A DNA stretch of 5,655 nucleotides, taken from Cytophagaceae bacterium. GTDB lineage: Bacteria > Bacteroidota > Bacteroidia > Cytophagales > Spirosomataceae. A program made the translations under genes and the position numbers. Shown here one piece after another: positions 1 to 5,655 of this stretch; within the stretch, counting starts at the first letter, position 1; each line of letters opens with the position of its first letter. Under the pieces are notes generated by a model. It ran no database searches, was not told the origin of the DNA, and worked only from the letters and a program-made list of their open reading frames with translations. Location of the stretch: assembly GCA_947461155.1 (NCBI GenBank), contig CANHKE010000108.1:1-5655 (forward strand), read 5' to 3'.

Positions 1-675
1 ATTACGGAATCTGAATTATTGAAGGCAGTTCAAGAAGTGAATGATAATCCAGAAATGGATGGTTTAATTGTACAATTACCTTTGCCCAACCACATAAATC
101 CTGACCGGGTAATGGAAACCATTCATCCGTCAAAAGATGTGGATGGATTTCATCCCATCAATATTGGTCGTATGGCCAAAGGTCTTCCTGCCTATATTTC
201 CGCTACACCGCAAGGGGTATTGGATTTATTAGCCTATTACAACATTGAAACCGCTGGTAAGCATTGTGTCGTTGTTGGCCGTAGCCAAATTGTCGGCCTA
301 CCCATGTCTATCCTAATGCAGCGGAATCATCCACAAGGAAATTGTACGGTAACGCTTACGCATTCGCGGACAAAGAATTTGGAGGAAATGTGCCAACAAG
401 CCGATATTTTAATTGCGGCATTAGGAAAGCCAGAATTTATTAAGGCTGCGCATATCAAGCCAGGTGCTGTTGTGATTGATGTAGGCTTAACACGCGTTGT
501 AGACACAACTAAAAAGTCAGGTTTTGCCTTGAAAGGCGACGTTGATTTTGAAGATGTGGCACCTTTGTGTTCGTACATTACCCCGGTGCCCAAGGGCGTC
601 GGTCCAATGACGATCGTTTCATTAATGAAAAACACCCTATTAGCGGCTAAAGGGGTGATATATCCTAAGAACTAA
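1..675 (+). CDS. folD: FolD, bifunctional methylenetetrahydrofolate dehydrogenase / methenyltetrahydrofolate cyclohydrolase (5' end missing)
   Basis: This cytosolic enzyme interconverts 5,10-methylene- and 10-formyl-tetrahydrofolate using NADP(+), feeding purine, formyl-Met and thymidylate synthesis. The frame is open from base 1 (first codons read ITESELLK), so the gene enters from the left; 224 codons are visible of a usual 285-295, and roughly the first 65-75 residues are missing. The TTG at 19 is an internal Leu, not the start. Visible signatures, counted from window codon 1, are VQLPLP at 24-29 (with the conserved active-site Gln), KDVDGFHP (with the conserved catalytic-site Asp), the dinucleotide-binding GRSQIVGLP, and the C-terminal [11 protein letters not shown]. 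That last motif normally reads PGGVGPMT, so one Gly is Lys here. The catalytic Tyr/Lys pair lies in the missing part. The gene ends TAA and overlaps the stop region of the convergent methyltransferase gene; a hairpin terminator follows 21 bases later. Family assignment is secure. Confidence 0.97.
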   Translation: MTESELLKAVQEVNDNPEMDGLIVQLPLPNHINPDRVMETIHPSKDVDGFHPINIGRMAKGLPAYISATPQGVLDLLAYYNIETAGKHCVVVGRSQIVGLPMSILMQRNHPQGNCTVTLTHSRTKNLEEMCQQADILIAALGKPEFIKAAHIKPGAVVIDVGLTRVVDTTKKSGFALKGDVDFEDVAPLCSYITPVPKGVGPMTIVSLMKNTLLAAKGVIYPKN

Positions 676-1580
676 GATTGATACAAATAGCGATGGAAAA
701 CTCCCAATGGGAGTTTTTTGTCGTATTGGTCATTTAGGTATAATTCACCTGATTCTGCGCTTTCTGGAACACTAAATATGCCCTTTACTAAGTTTTCAAC
801 GACAAGTGTTGAGAATCCAAGTGAATAGACATTTGTCAAAAGAATATGTTCTTTGGGATCCAAGATTTCCTTCACAGAACGTAATAATTCATCTATTTGC
901 TCTTCCAATACCCATTTTTCGCCGTCTGGTCCACGACCATACGCCGGAGGATCCAACAAAACTCCTTGGTAAAAATTCCCTCTTCTTGCTTCGCGTTTGA
1001 CAAATTTCAAGGCATCTTCCGCCATCCAACGAATCGAATCGAGTTTAGAAACTTCCATATTTTCACGTGCCCAAGATAATACTGGTTTGACTGAATCCAC
1101 GTGGGTGACATCCGCACCCATTTGTCGGCACACCAAACTCGCCCCACCCGTATACGCAAAAAGGTTCAGGAATTTAGGTTTAGCTGTTTTTAATAGGGGA
1201 ATGTTGGTTGCCAAAAACTCCCAATTCGATGCTTGTTCAGGAAATAATCCCACATGCTTAAAAGATGAGAGGCTAATTTTGAAATTTAAAGATAGATTCT
1301 TGGAAGTATAGGGAATAAACCATTTGTCGGGAACCCCTTTTTTAATATCCCAAACTCCTCTTTCCGTACTGCCTTTTTCCTTTTTGAAATGCGCGTTCGC
1401 TTTCACAGTCCAAAATTCTTCTGATAAAGACTTTGACCAAAGAGCTTGTGGTTCTGGTCGGCGTACACAGAACTCACCAAATTGCTCAAGCTTTTCAAAA
1501 TTACCTGAATCGATTAATTCATAACTTTTTCCCCAAAATTCGGGCGTTTCGATAGCTATGGAGGCTTGGATGTTTTTCAA
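672..1580 (-). CDS. Class I SAM-dependent methyltransferase, RlmI/YccW-related (probable RNA methyltransferase)
   Basis: The 302-residue protein has the Rossmann methyltransferase signatures in order. Motif I is [12 protein letters not shown] (137-148). Asp162 in HVDSVKP probably contacts the SAM ribose. Motif IV is [11 protein letters not shown] (208-218), the DPP-type site of the COG1092/PF10672-like group that includes 23S rRNA m5C methyltransferase RlmI. The N-terminal ~90 residues ([23 protein letters not shown]) are conserved in shorter Bacteroidota homologues as I remember them, and I see no clear PUA domain, so the substrate is uncertain and no symbol is given. The start is non-standard: no ATG exists before Met175, and the upstream gene's TAA lies in the same frame. 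I take the TTG three bases after that TAA; the intervening ATT is the only other candidate. It is the last gene of the five-gene operon, and its TAG overlaps the folD stop. The fold is sure, the substrate is not. Confidence 0.88.
   Translation of the reverse strand: MKNIQASIAIETPEFWGKSYELIDSGNFEKLEQFGEFCVRRPEPQALWSKSLSEEFWTVKANAHFKKEKGSTERGVWDIKKGVPDKWFIPYTSKNLSLNFKISLSSFKHVGLFPEQASNWEFLATNIPLLKTAKPKFLNLFAYTGGASLVCRQMGADVTHVDSVKPVLSWARENMEVSKLDSIRWMAEDALKFVKREARRGNFYQGVLLDPPAYGRGPDGEKWVLEEQIDELLRSVKEILDPKEHILLTNVYSLGFSTLVVENLVKGIFSVPESAESGELYLNDQYDKKLPLGVFHRYLYQS
697..719 (+). terminator. Rho-independent terminator of folD, inside the opposite gene's 3' end
   Basis: A perfect 9-bp stem (AAAACTCCC at 697-705, GGGAGTTTT at 709-717) encloses the loop AAT and runs into six T's (714-719) on the + strand. 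It starts 21 bases after the folD stop, the usual place for an intrinsic terminator. The same bases encode residues near 289-295 of the minus-strand methyltransferase (KKLPLGV). Read in the minus direction, the GC stem is followed by only four T's and then CC, so termination should favour the folD direction. Activity is inferred from structure alone. Confidence 0.8.
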
Positions 1581-1583
1581 AAT

Positions 1584-3185
1584 TTAGGGATTGAATTGAA
1601 TCTTATTAATAAAAAATACATCTCTTTTTCCTTCTTCGGCATTGGAGATAGATTGAGAACCGTGAGCAATAAAATAGGGTCCATACCAGTAATTCAATTC
1701 TAATTTGGAGGCTTTTCGAATGCGATCAGCTTCATTTTCAGTTTGAATTTTGATAATTTTTTCCTGTTCTACGGTGCCAGCTTGGCTAATAATTTTACTG
1801 ATGATCTGATTATCCTGACTGTAGGAAAGTGTGATTTGGTCACCTATGACAGATGTTTTGACCTTTTGAATCAACTTGCCTTCTTTCGCATCGTGCAATG
1901 GAATCGAATGGTCCCACACAACTTGACCATTTTCATCTAATTCGGCAACAATGGCGTGTGTGTAAACCCAACCATCAAATTGCTGGCTACTGCCATAATA
2001 ATTATAGCCACGATAGCCCCATGGACTATAATAACTTGAAAATGGTGAATAAAGGCCATAATTACCATATCCCCAGCGATACGGATTGTAAAGCATACTC
2101 CAAGGTGAATAGAAATTATACATCCCTCCCATACCCATTAAACTTGAGCCATAGGGTCCCATATTATTGTATTTATAATCTGGATAGAACGCCTCAGCAA
2201 CGACGATGTAATGATCACCTTTGCGTATAATTTCATGCATGAGTAAGCGATAATCAAGCCGTAAATCTTCCCCTTTGGCTGCTTTTTCTTTGATTTTTTT
2301 CGCCTGTCTTTCTTGTTGTTTCGGACTTAAAAATTCGAAGAAATTCGTGAATTTAGTAAAGCTCTGAAAATTTGAATGCTGCAATTCCCCATCTAAAAAG
2401 GATTGAAAATAAAACCCTTGTGAACTAGGCCCTTTAGATGAACCGATCGTGTTTTTATGCCCATAGGTACCCACCACAATTTGAAGTGAATCATTCATTT
2501 GACTCAATTTTCCATTCATCATGGCAAATTCTGCATCGGGTTTCATTTGAACACTCCCTAATAGATTTCCATCCTCATCGAAAGAGCGAATCAATAATTG
2601 GTAATCCTTAGCACGCTTTCCAATGGAATAGGTCACATTAATTTGTTGGAACGTCGTATCCAAATCCATGGATTGAATTTCAGCCTCCCCTTTAACGACA
2701 GATGGTAAAATGCGTGTTTTCTTTTCGTTTAAATTGGTAAATAAGATGACCGCTTGACTATTTACAACGCCACCAATAAATAAGGAGGAATTAAAGGCTT
2801 TGAAATTGGAAATTTCAATTCGGTCGACGGATAAGATTTGGAATTTTTCCACTTTCCCGTTTTTCGTATTTACGCGAAAAATGATGTAGGAGTTACTTTT
2901 AAATCGGCTAAACAATAAAAATAGATTTTTACCATCATAACTATGGGTGACAAAATCCTGTGATGACTCAACGGACGCGTTAGAAGTCCAAGTTTGCTGA
3001 AGTTCGGTATTAAATTTCCGGATGTTGAATTCCTGCTTATTTAATTGACTCAATAAGACCACGCCTTGATCACCAATGGGAATCGTGAAGTTTTCAATAT
3101 TCCCGTTCGATTGTGGCACCTCGATGCGCTGGGCAAGGGTTAGGTGGCCAACAAACAATAAAATGAGCAACAGCGTTTTGTTCAT
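1584..3185 (-). CDS. Secreted protein of unknown function with a Tyr/Gly-rich insert
   Basis: I do not recognise a characterised family. The 533-residue product begins with a signal peptide: Lys3, a hydrophobic core at about 5-17, and likely cleavage around LTLA/QR (18-19). There is no lipobox Cys, and I see no Cys in the protein. Export to the periplasm or surface is therefore likely. Residues 20-280 are a run of short beta-strand-like segments separated by Asp/Asn/Gly turns (for example SYDGKNLFLLFSRF, RSFDEDGNLLGS), which suggests a beta-propeller-like or beta-sandwich fold; that is inference. A basic helical stretch follows at 288-305. Next comes a Tyr/Gly/Pro/Trp-rich segment (334-402) set between strands HYIVVAEAF and WVYTHAIVAELDENG. 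It is the fourth gene of the operon: its ATG lies 2 bases after the EVE-domain gene's stop, and its TAA is 3 bases before the methyltransferase start. There is no C-terminal sorting domain; the chain ends FINKIQFNP. Confidence 0.85.
   Translation of the reverse strand: MNKTLLLILLFVGHLTLAQRIEVPQSNGNIENFTIPIGDQGVVLLSQLNKQEFNIRKFNTELQQTWTSNASVESSQDFVTHSYDGKNLFLLFSRFKSNSYIIFRVNTKNGKVEKFQILSVDRIEISNFKAFNSSLFIGGVVNSQAVILFTNLNEKKTRILPSVVKGEAEIQSMDLDTTFQQINVTYSIGKRAKDYQLLIRSFDEDGNLLGSVQMKPDAEFAMMNGKLSQMNDSLQIVVGTYGHKNTIGSSKGPSSQGFYFQSFLDGELQHSNFQSFTKFTNFFEFLSPKQQERQAKKIKEKAAKGEDLRLDYRLLMHEIIRKGDHYIVVAEAFYPDYKYNNMGPYGSSLMGMGGMYNFYSPWSMLYNPYRWGYGNYGLYSPFSSYYSPWGYRGYNYYGSSQQFDGWVYTHAIVAELDENGQVVWDHSIPLHDAKEGKLIQKVKTSVIGDQITLSYSQDNQIISKIISQAGTVEQEKIIKIQTENEADRIRKASKLELNYWYGPYFIAHGSQSISNAEEGKRDVFFINKIQFNP
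1980..2186 (-). other. Tyr/Gly-rich low-complexity segment within the secreted protein
   Basis: This encodes residues 334-402 of the secreted protein. By my count 17 of 69 residues are Tyr, and most of the rest are Gly, Ser, Pro, Asn, Met and Trp. Short imperfect repeats recur: YSPW at 359-362, YSPF at 379-382 and YSPW at 386-389, mixed with GY and NY dipeptides. The frame stays open and the flanks are ordinary beta-strand sequence, so this reads as a surface loop or flexible insert, not a frameshift. Its function is unknown. Confidence 0.75.
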
Positions 3186-3187
3186 AC

Positions 3188-3592
3188 TTATTCGGCTAGA
3201 CTTAAAATAATGTCAAATTCTGCTTTCAAGACGGGTGTAACGGATAAGCGAGATTGCTTAATGAGGGCCATATTGCTTAAGCGTTCATCAGACTTCATCG
3301 TTTTTAACGTAACGGCTTTAGCCAATTTTTTGATTGGTTTTAGTTCGACCACCACCCAGCGTGGATCTTCGGTCGTTGGATCTTGATAATATTCTTTTGA
3401 AATTTCAGCTAGGCCTACAACCTCAACACCCTCATTGGAATGGTAAAAAAATGCCCAATCTCCCTTTTTCATCGCCATCATGTTGTTGCGTGCTTGGTAA
3501 TTCCGCACACCATCCCAAACTGATTTCCCTTCTTTAACGAAATCATCCCACGAATATTTGAAAGGCTCTGATTTTACTAACCAATAATTCAT
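3188..3592 (-). CDS. EVE domain-containing protein (Thy28/THYN1-like)
   Basis: The 134-residue protein is a stand-alone EVE domain, about the usual family length. Diagnostic features are the N-terminal YWLVKSEP (3-10), W26-DGVRNYQARN (26-36), the KKGDWAFFYHS strand (42-52), VVGLAEI (58-64), and the DPRWVVVEL strand (77-84) followed by an L..M.....L C-terminal helix region. EVE domains belong to the PUA/YTH-like superfamily, and several bind modified bases in DNA or RNA; the bacterial stand-alone forms are mostly uncharacterised. The ATG lies one base after the menB stop (TAA-C-ATG), which implies translational coupling, and the stop is 2 bases before the next ATG. A methyltransferase lies two genes downstream in the same operon; a reader/writer link is possible but unproven. 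Family call is firm, ligand unknown. Confidence 0.93.
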   Translation of the reverse strand: MNYWLVKSEPFKYSWDDFVKEGKSVWDGVRNYQARNNMMAMKKGDWAFFYHSNEGVEVVGLAEISKEYYQDPTTEDPRWVVVELKPIKKLAKAVTLKTMKSDERLSNMALIKQSRLSVTPVLKAEFDIILSLAE

Positions 3593-3593
3593 G

Positions 3594-4418
3594 TTAGGGG
3601 AATTTAGGGAATTTAGAAAAGTCAGGTTTGCGTTTCTCTAAAAAGGCATTTTTACCTTCTTTGGCTTCATCAGACAAGTAATATAGTAAGGTAGCGTTTC
3701 CAGCTAATTCTTGAATTCCCGCCTGCCCATCTAATTCAGCATTAAAGGCTGATTTTAACATGCGTAAGGCTAAAGGACTTTTTTCAAGTATTTTTTCACA
3801 CCAAGCGACTGTGGTATTTTCTAATTCTTCTAACGGAACAACTTTGTTGACCAAACCCATTTGTAAGGCGTCTTGTGCATCGTATTGGTCGCAAAGGAAC
3901 CAAATTTCACGTGCTTTTTTCTGGCCCACAACCCGTGCGAGATATGAGGCACCAAATCCGCCATCAAAGGAACCTACATTAGGCCCAGTCTGACCAAAAC
4001 GGGCATTTTCTGCTGCGATGGACAGGTCACAAATGACATGTAACACATGTCCGCCACCAATCGCCCAGCCAGCAACCATCGCCACAACTGGCTTAGGAAT
4101 GGTGCGTATTTGTCTTTGTAAATCCAAGACATTTAAGCGTGGTACATAATCTTCGCCTACATATCCCCCATCTCCACGAACACTTTGGTCGCCTCCTGAA
4201 CAGAATGCTTTTCCACCTTCACCCGTTAAGATGATCACCCCAATAGACGTATCCTGACGTGCTAATTCCATCGCTTCAGACATCTCTTGTACGGTCAGCG
4301 GAGTAAATGCGTTGTGTTTGTGCGGACGATTGATTGAGATTTTGGCTATCCCATTGTATTGTTGGAATAAGATATCCTTGTACTCCTTAATTGTTTTCCA
4401 CGGAAAATTCGAAATCAT
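3594..4418 (-). CDS. menB: MenB, 1,4-dihydroxy-2-naphthoyl-CoA synthase
   Basis: This crotonase-fold enzyme performs the Dieckmann-type ring closure of o-succinylbenzoyl-CoA to 1,4-dihydroxy-2-naphthoyl-CoA in menaquinone synthesis. The 274-residue protein aligns closely with E. coli MenB (285) at a steady offset of 11. Visible landmarks are CSGGDQ (73-78) and GWAIGGGH (117-124) for the CoA and oxyanion sites, [12 protein letters not shown] (143-154) with Ser150 and the following Asp, and Tyr247 in LLYYLSDE. Gly145 matches E. coli Gly156, which marks the bicarbonate-dependent type I class rather than the Asp-bearing type II class. The C-terminus DFSKFPKFP is the family tail. The ATG lies 5 bases after the DUF2452 stop, and the EVE gene starts one base after the menB stop. 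Its pathway partner menE diverges upstream beyond the DUF2452 gene. All catalytic residues I can place are present. Confidence 0.97.
   Translation of the reverse strand: MISNFPWKTIKEYKDILFQQYNGIAKISINRPHKHNAFTPLTVQEMSEAMELARQDTSIGVIILTGEGGKAFCSGGDQSVRGDGGYVGEDYVPRLNVLDLQRQIRTIPKPVVAMVAGWAIGGGHVLHVICDLSIAAENARFGQTGPNVGSFDGGFGASYLARVVGQKKAREIWFLCDQYDAQDALQMGLVNKVVPLEELENTTVAWCEKILEKSPLALRMLKSAFNAELDGQAGIQELAGNATLLYYLSDEAKEGKNAFLEKRKPDFSKFPKFP
3599..3616 (-). repeat. Tandem 9-bp duplication at the 3' end of menB
   Basis: GGAATTTAG occurs twice in direct tandem on the + strand. On the coding strand it encodes the KFPKFP ending of MenB, immediately before the stop and the EVE-gene start. Being a multiple of three it keeps the frame. 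It may be a small slippage duplication or just the codons for a repeated tail peptide. Confidence 0.6.
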
Positions 4419-4423
4419 GATCT

Positions 4424-4873
4424 TTAGTTTGATTCTTCGTTATATGTTACATCCCACGTATGGTCTGCGAGTAAAATGACTTTAGCTAAATAGCGGCTGT
4501 ATTTAAATGAACGTCCCCATTCATGCGGGGCAACTAATGAAAGCAAATCACTTCCATCTTCTTTTTCGTACATGTAATACGTTTCACTGATGATTGGTTC
4601 AAAACCCATGGCAGCATCATAGATGCGTTCGGAAATTTCTTTCCGATCTGCGATCATTTTAGCTTGCTTGGCTAAAACCTCCATTTGTTCATAGAGCTGA
4701 TTCATTTGCCGATCGGTCTGCTGACGCATGGCTAAAATGGATCTTCCTTTCGTTTTGCCCGTATCTTCCGGTTTTATGACCGCCCCGCCCGCCGTATGTG
4801 CATAGGGCAAAAGCCCTGGATTTTGGGCTACTTTTTCGGGATTGATCGGATTTACAAATGGATCTTCGTTCAT
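4424..4873 (-). CDS. DUF2452 domain-containing protein (C1orf50-like), function unknown
   Basis: I recognise the DUF2452 (PF10504) pattern, shared with the uncharacterised human protein C1orf50; this is from memory of the family, not a search. The 149-residue protein has [20 protein letters not shown] (18-37), then a Gln/Met-rich helix likely to form a coiled coil (about 46-80, [18 protein letters not shown]). After that come [17 protein letters not shown] (91-107), [10 protein letters not shown] (111-120) and LADHTW (135-140). There is no signal peptide or membrane segment, so it is probably cytosolic. It is the first gene of the menB operon, 5 bases upstream of menB. The ATG at 4873 is the only standard start, since the upstream frame has no ATG, GTG or TTG before a TAA at 4901-4903. 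Position suggests, but does not show, a link to menaquinone synthesis or simple co-expression. Confidence 0.82.
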   Translation of the reverse strand: MNEDPFVNPINPEKVAQNPGLLPYAHTAGGAVIKPEDTGKTKGRSILAMRQQTDRQMNQLYEQMEVLAKQAKMIADRKEISERIYDAAMGFEPIISETYYMYEKEDGSDLLSLVAPHEWGRSFKYSRYLAKVILLADHTWDVTYNEESN

Positions 4874-4879
4874 GAAAGC

Positions 4880-4900
4880 AAGGTTATTGTGATTAACCTT
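4880..4900. promoter_or_regulatory. Inverted repeat in the menB-operon leader (operator or RNA hairpin)
   Basis: AAGGTTA (4880-4886) and TAACCTT (4894-4900) form a perfect 7-bp inverted repeat around the spacer TTGTGAT. It lies 6 bases upstream of the DUF2452 start codon and about 57 bases upstream of menE. A third half-like TTAAC at 4904-4908 lies 11 bases (one helical turn) from the TTAAC at 4893-4897. It could be a dimeric regulator's site serving the divergent promoters, or a weak leader hairpin next to the start codon. No known regulator consensus fits. Confidence 0.45.
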
Positions 4901-4911
4901 TTATTAACTCA

Positions 4912-4919
4912 CGAAATTA
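4912..4919 (-). promoter_or_regulatory. Possible -7 element for the DUF2452-menB operon
   Basis: Read on the minus strand this is TAATTTCG, one mismatch from the Bacteroidota -7 consensus TAnnTTTG. It lies 38 bases before the ATG, which would put the inverted repeat at 4880-4900 inside a leader of about 30 bases. I find no convincing TTG -33 element at the expected distance, so this is tentative. Confidence 0.3.
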
Positions 4920-4932
4920 GAGAATGTTTGGC

Positions 4933-4940
4933 TATTTTTG
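4933..4940 (+). promoter_or_regulatory. Probable -7 element for menE
   Basis: TATTTTTG matches the Bacteroidota primary-sigma consensus TAnnTTTG exactly and lies 17 bases before the menE ATG, predicting a very short leader. There is no clear TTG -33 box at about 20 bases upstream. The region is AT-rich, so chance matches are possible. Confidence 0.45.
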
Positions 4941-4957
4941 GAATGATTTATTGATTT

Positions 4958-5655
4958 ATGCAGCTTTTCTCCCCGCTTTCTGAAGATTACCCAATCCCCG
5001 CTTCTGAATTTGAAAGCCAAGTCGCTGAATTTTGTCGGTTATGGAAGTCAGGACAATCTCATTTTGAGTTTATGACTTCCGGTTCTACGGGTACTCCCAA
5101 GTCCATTTTGATTTCTCGGGAAGCCATGATTGCCTCGGCGCAAATGACTGGAAATTGGTTACAATTAGCTCCCAATGACGTGGCTTTATTATGTTTGCCG
5201 GTACATTATATCGCTGGTGCTATGGTTTTGGTTCGCGCACTGGTTTTGAATTTGCGTGTTTGTGTTGTTCATCCTAACGTCAATCCGCTACAAGGTCTCG
5301 AACCCATTTCGATCCAATTAGCCTCTTTTGTACCAAATCAATGGTATACGATGCTGAAAGATGGTGTCGATTTTTCTGCCTATTTCAGTCAAGTCAAAGC
5401 CATTTTACTAGGCGGAGCAAGTCTAAGTCCTTGGATGCTTCAAAAGACAAAAACCATTCCGTTTCCTATTTTTCTTACCTATGGAATGACTGAAACGGTG
5501 TCTCATGTGGCTTTTCAGTCGATTAGCCCCAGTTTTGAAAACAAGTTTACGTTATTTTCAGAGGTCGATTTTGAGGTGTCTGTAACTGATTGTGCGCGAT
5601 TTAGAGGTAAAATGACGGATAACGTTTGGGTTCAAACGAATGATTTGGTCGAACA
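4958..5655 (+). CDS. menE: MenE, o-succinylbenzoate--CoA ligase, short form (3' end missing)
   Basis: This member of the acyl-adenylate-forming superfamily would activate o-succinylbenzoate with ATP and CoA, giving the substrate of MenB. The frame is open from ATG 4958 to the window edge (232 codons). An in-frame TGA three bases upstream of the triplet before the ATG (4952-4954) fixes the start. Visible motifs are the ATP-binding loop TSGSTGTPKS (40-49), LPVHYIAGAMVLVRAL (80-95), ILLGGA (149-154), the adenylate motif YGMTET (175-180), and TNDLVE (227-232), which holds the Asp that normally contacts ribose. The P-loop comes at residue 40 rather than about 150, so the usual first N-terminal portion is absent, as in the compact Bacteroidota MenE proteins I know of. 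The C-terminal catalytic Lys domain lies beyond the window. Identification as MenE over another AMP-binding enzyme rests on that short-form resemblance plus the divergent menB operon. Confidence 0.88.
   Translation, partial: MQLFSPLSEDYPIPASEFESQVAEFCRLWKSGQSHFEFMTSGSTGTPKSILISREAMIASAQMTGNWLQLAPNDVALLCLPVHYIAGAMVLVRALVLNLRVCVVHPNVNPLQGLEPISIQLASFVPNQWYTMLKDGVDFSAYFSQVKAILLGGASLSPWMLQKTKTIPFPIFLTYGMTETVSHVAFQSISPSFENKFTLFSEVDFEVSVTDCARFRGKMTDNVWVQTNDLVE

Noticed and set aside
19..21. TTG as the start of FolD
   Set aside because: The frame is open upstream to base 1 with FolD-like sequence, and starting here would remove the substrate-binding N-terminus; the gene is simply cut by the window.
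327..635. Open frame of 102 codons on the minus strand inside folD
   Set aside because: It is fully antisense to a conserved folD region, has no recognisable domain, and is a shadow of the real frame.
806..1524. Several + strand open frames of 60-104 codons opposite the methyltransferase gene
   Set aside because: They overlap conserved SAM-binding motifs on the other strand and their translations show no domain or plausible start context.
1743..2230. Two + strand open frames opposite the secreted-protein gene
   Set aside because: They are antisense shadows, partly caused by the Tyr-rich segment's skewed codons, and resemble nothing known.
3599..3616. The tandem 9-bp duplication as a phase-variable repeat
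   Set aside because: There are only two copies, the unit is a multiple of three, and it encodes the expected MenB tail, so copy changes would not switch the frame.
4888..4913. TGTGA and TCACG as a possible CRP/FNR-type site
   Set aside because: The half-sites are 16 bases apart instead of the usual 6, and the outer bases do not fit the consensus.
4943..4954. A three-codon ATG-ATT-TAT-TGA mini-ORF just upstream of menE, in its frame
   Set aside because: It is too short to judge and lies in AT-rich leader DNA where such triplets arise by chance; no attenuation structure accompanies it.

Overview
The window looks like ordinary chromosomal housekeeping DNA from a member of the Bacteroidota, possibly Cytophagales-like; the genus is not resolvable from this sequence. 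The reasons are protein-level resemblance (a short-form MenE, a DUF2452 protein with the motifs I know from this phylum, a secreted Tyr-rich orphan typical of the group), weak or absent Shine-Dalgarno sequences, moderately AT-rich DNA, and a TAnnTTTG-type -7 promoter element. No mobile element, CRISPR array, tRNA, rRNA or recombination scar was seen. No stretch over 300 bases lacks a gene; the longest gap is 84 bases.

Layout. At the left edge is the 3' part of folD on the + strand (1-675), cut by the window edge. It meets a five-gene minus-strand block tail to tail, with the two stop codons overlapping. A strong hairpin-plus-T-tract at 697-719 probably terminates folD, although it lies inside the last codons of the opposite gene. 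In transcription order (right to left) the block is a DUF2452 protein (4873-4424), menB (4418-3594), an EVE-domain protein (3592-3188), a secreted protein with a Tyr-rich insert (3185-1584), and a class I SAM-dependent methyltransferase (1580-672). The gaps are 5, 1, 2 and 3 bases, so the block is very probably one operon with translational coupling. On the other side of an 84-base intergenic region, menE runs divergently on the + strand from 4958 and is cut by the right edge.

How the genes work together. MenE activates o-succinylbenzoate to its CoA ester and MenB cyclises that ester to 1,4-dihydroxy-2-naphthoyl-CoA. These are consecutive steps of menaquinone synthesis, transcribed from opposite sides of one short control region that holds a perfect 7-bp inverted repeat and plausible divergent -7 elements. 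FolD supplies one-carbon tetrahydrofolates and is an unrelated neighbour. The EVE protein, the secreted protein and the methyltransferase share the menB transcript without an obvious pathway link.

I found no clearly new multi-gene system. The points most worth a second look are the folD terminator embedded in the opposite coding sequence, the inverted repeat in the menB/menE control region, the uncharacterised DUF2452 gene leading the menB operon, the Tyr-rich insert of the secreted protein, and the non-ATG, same-frame start of the methyltransferase.
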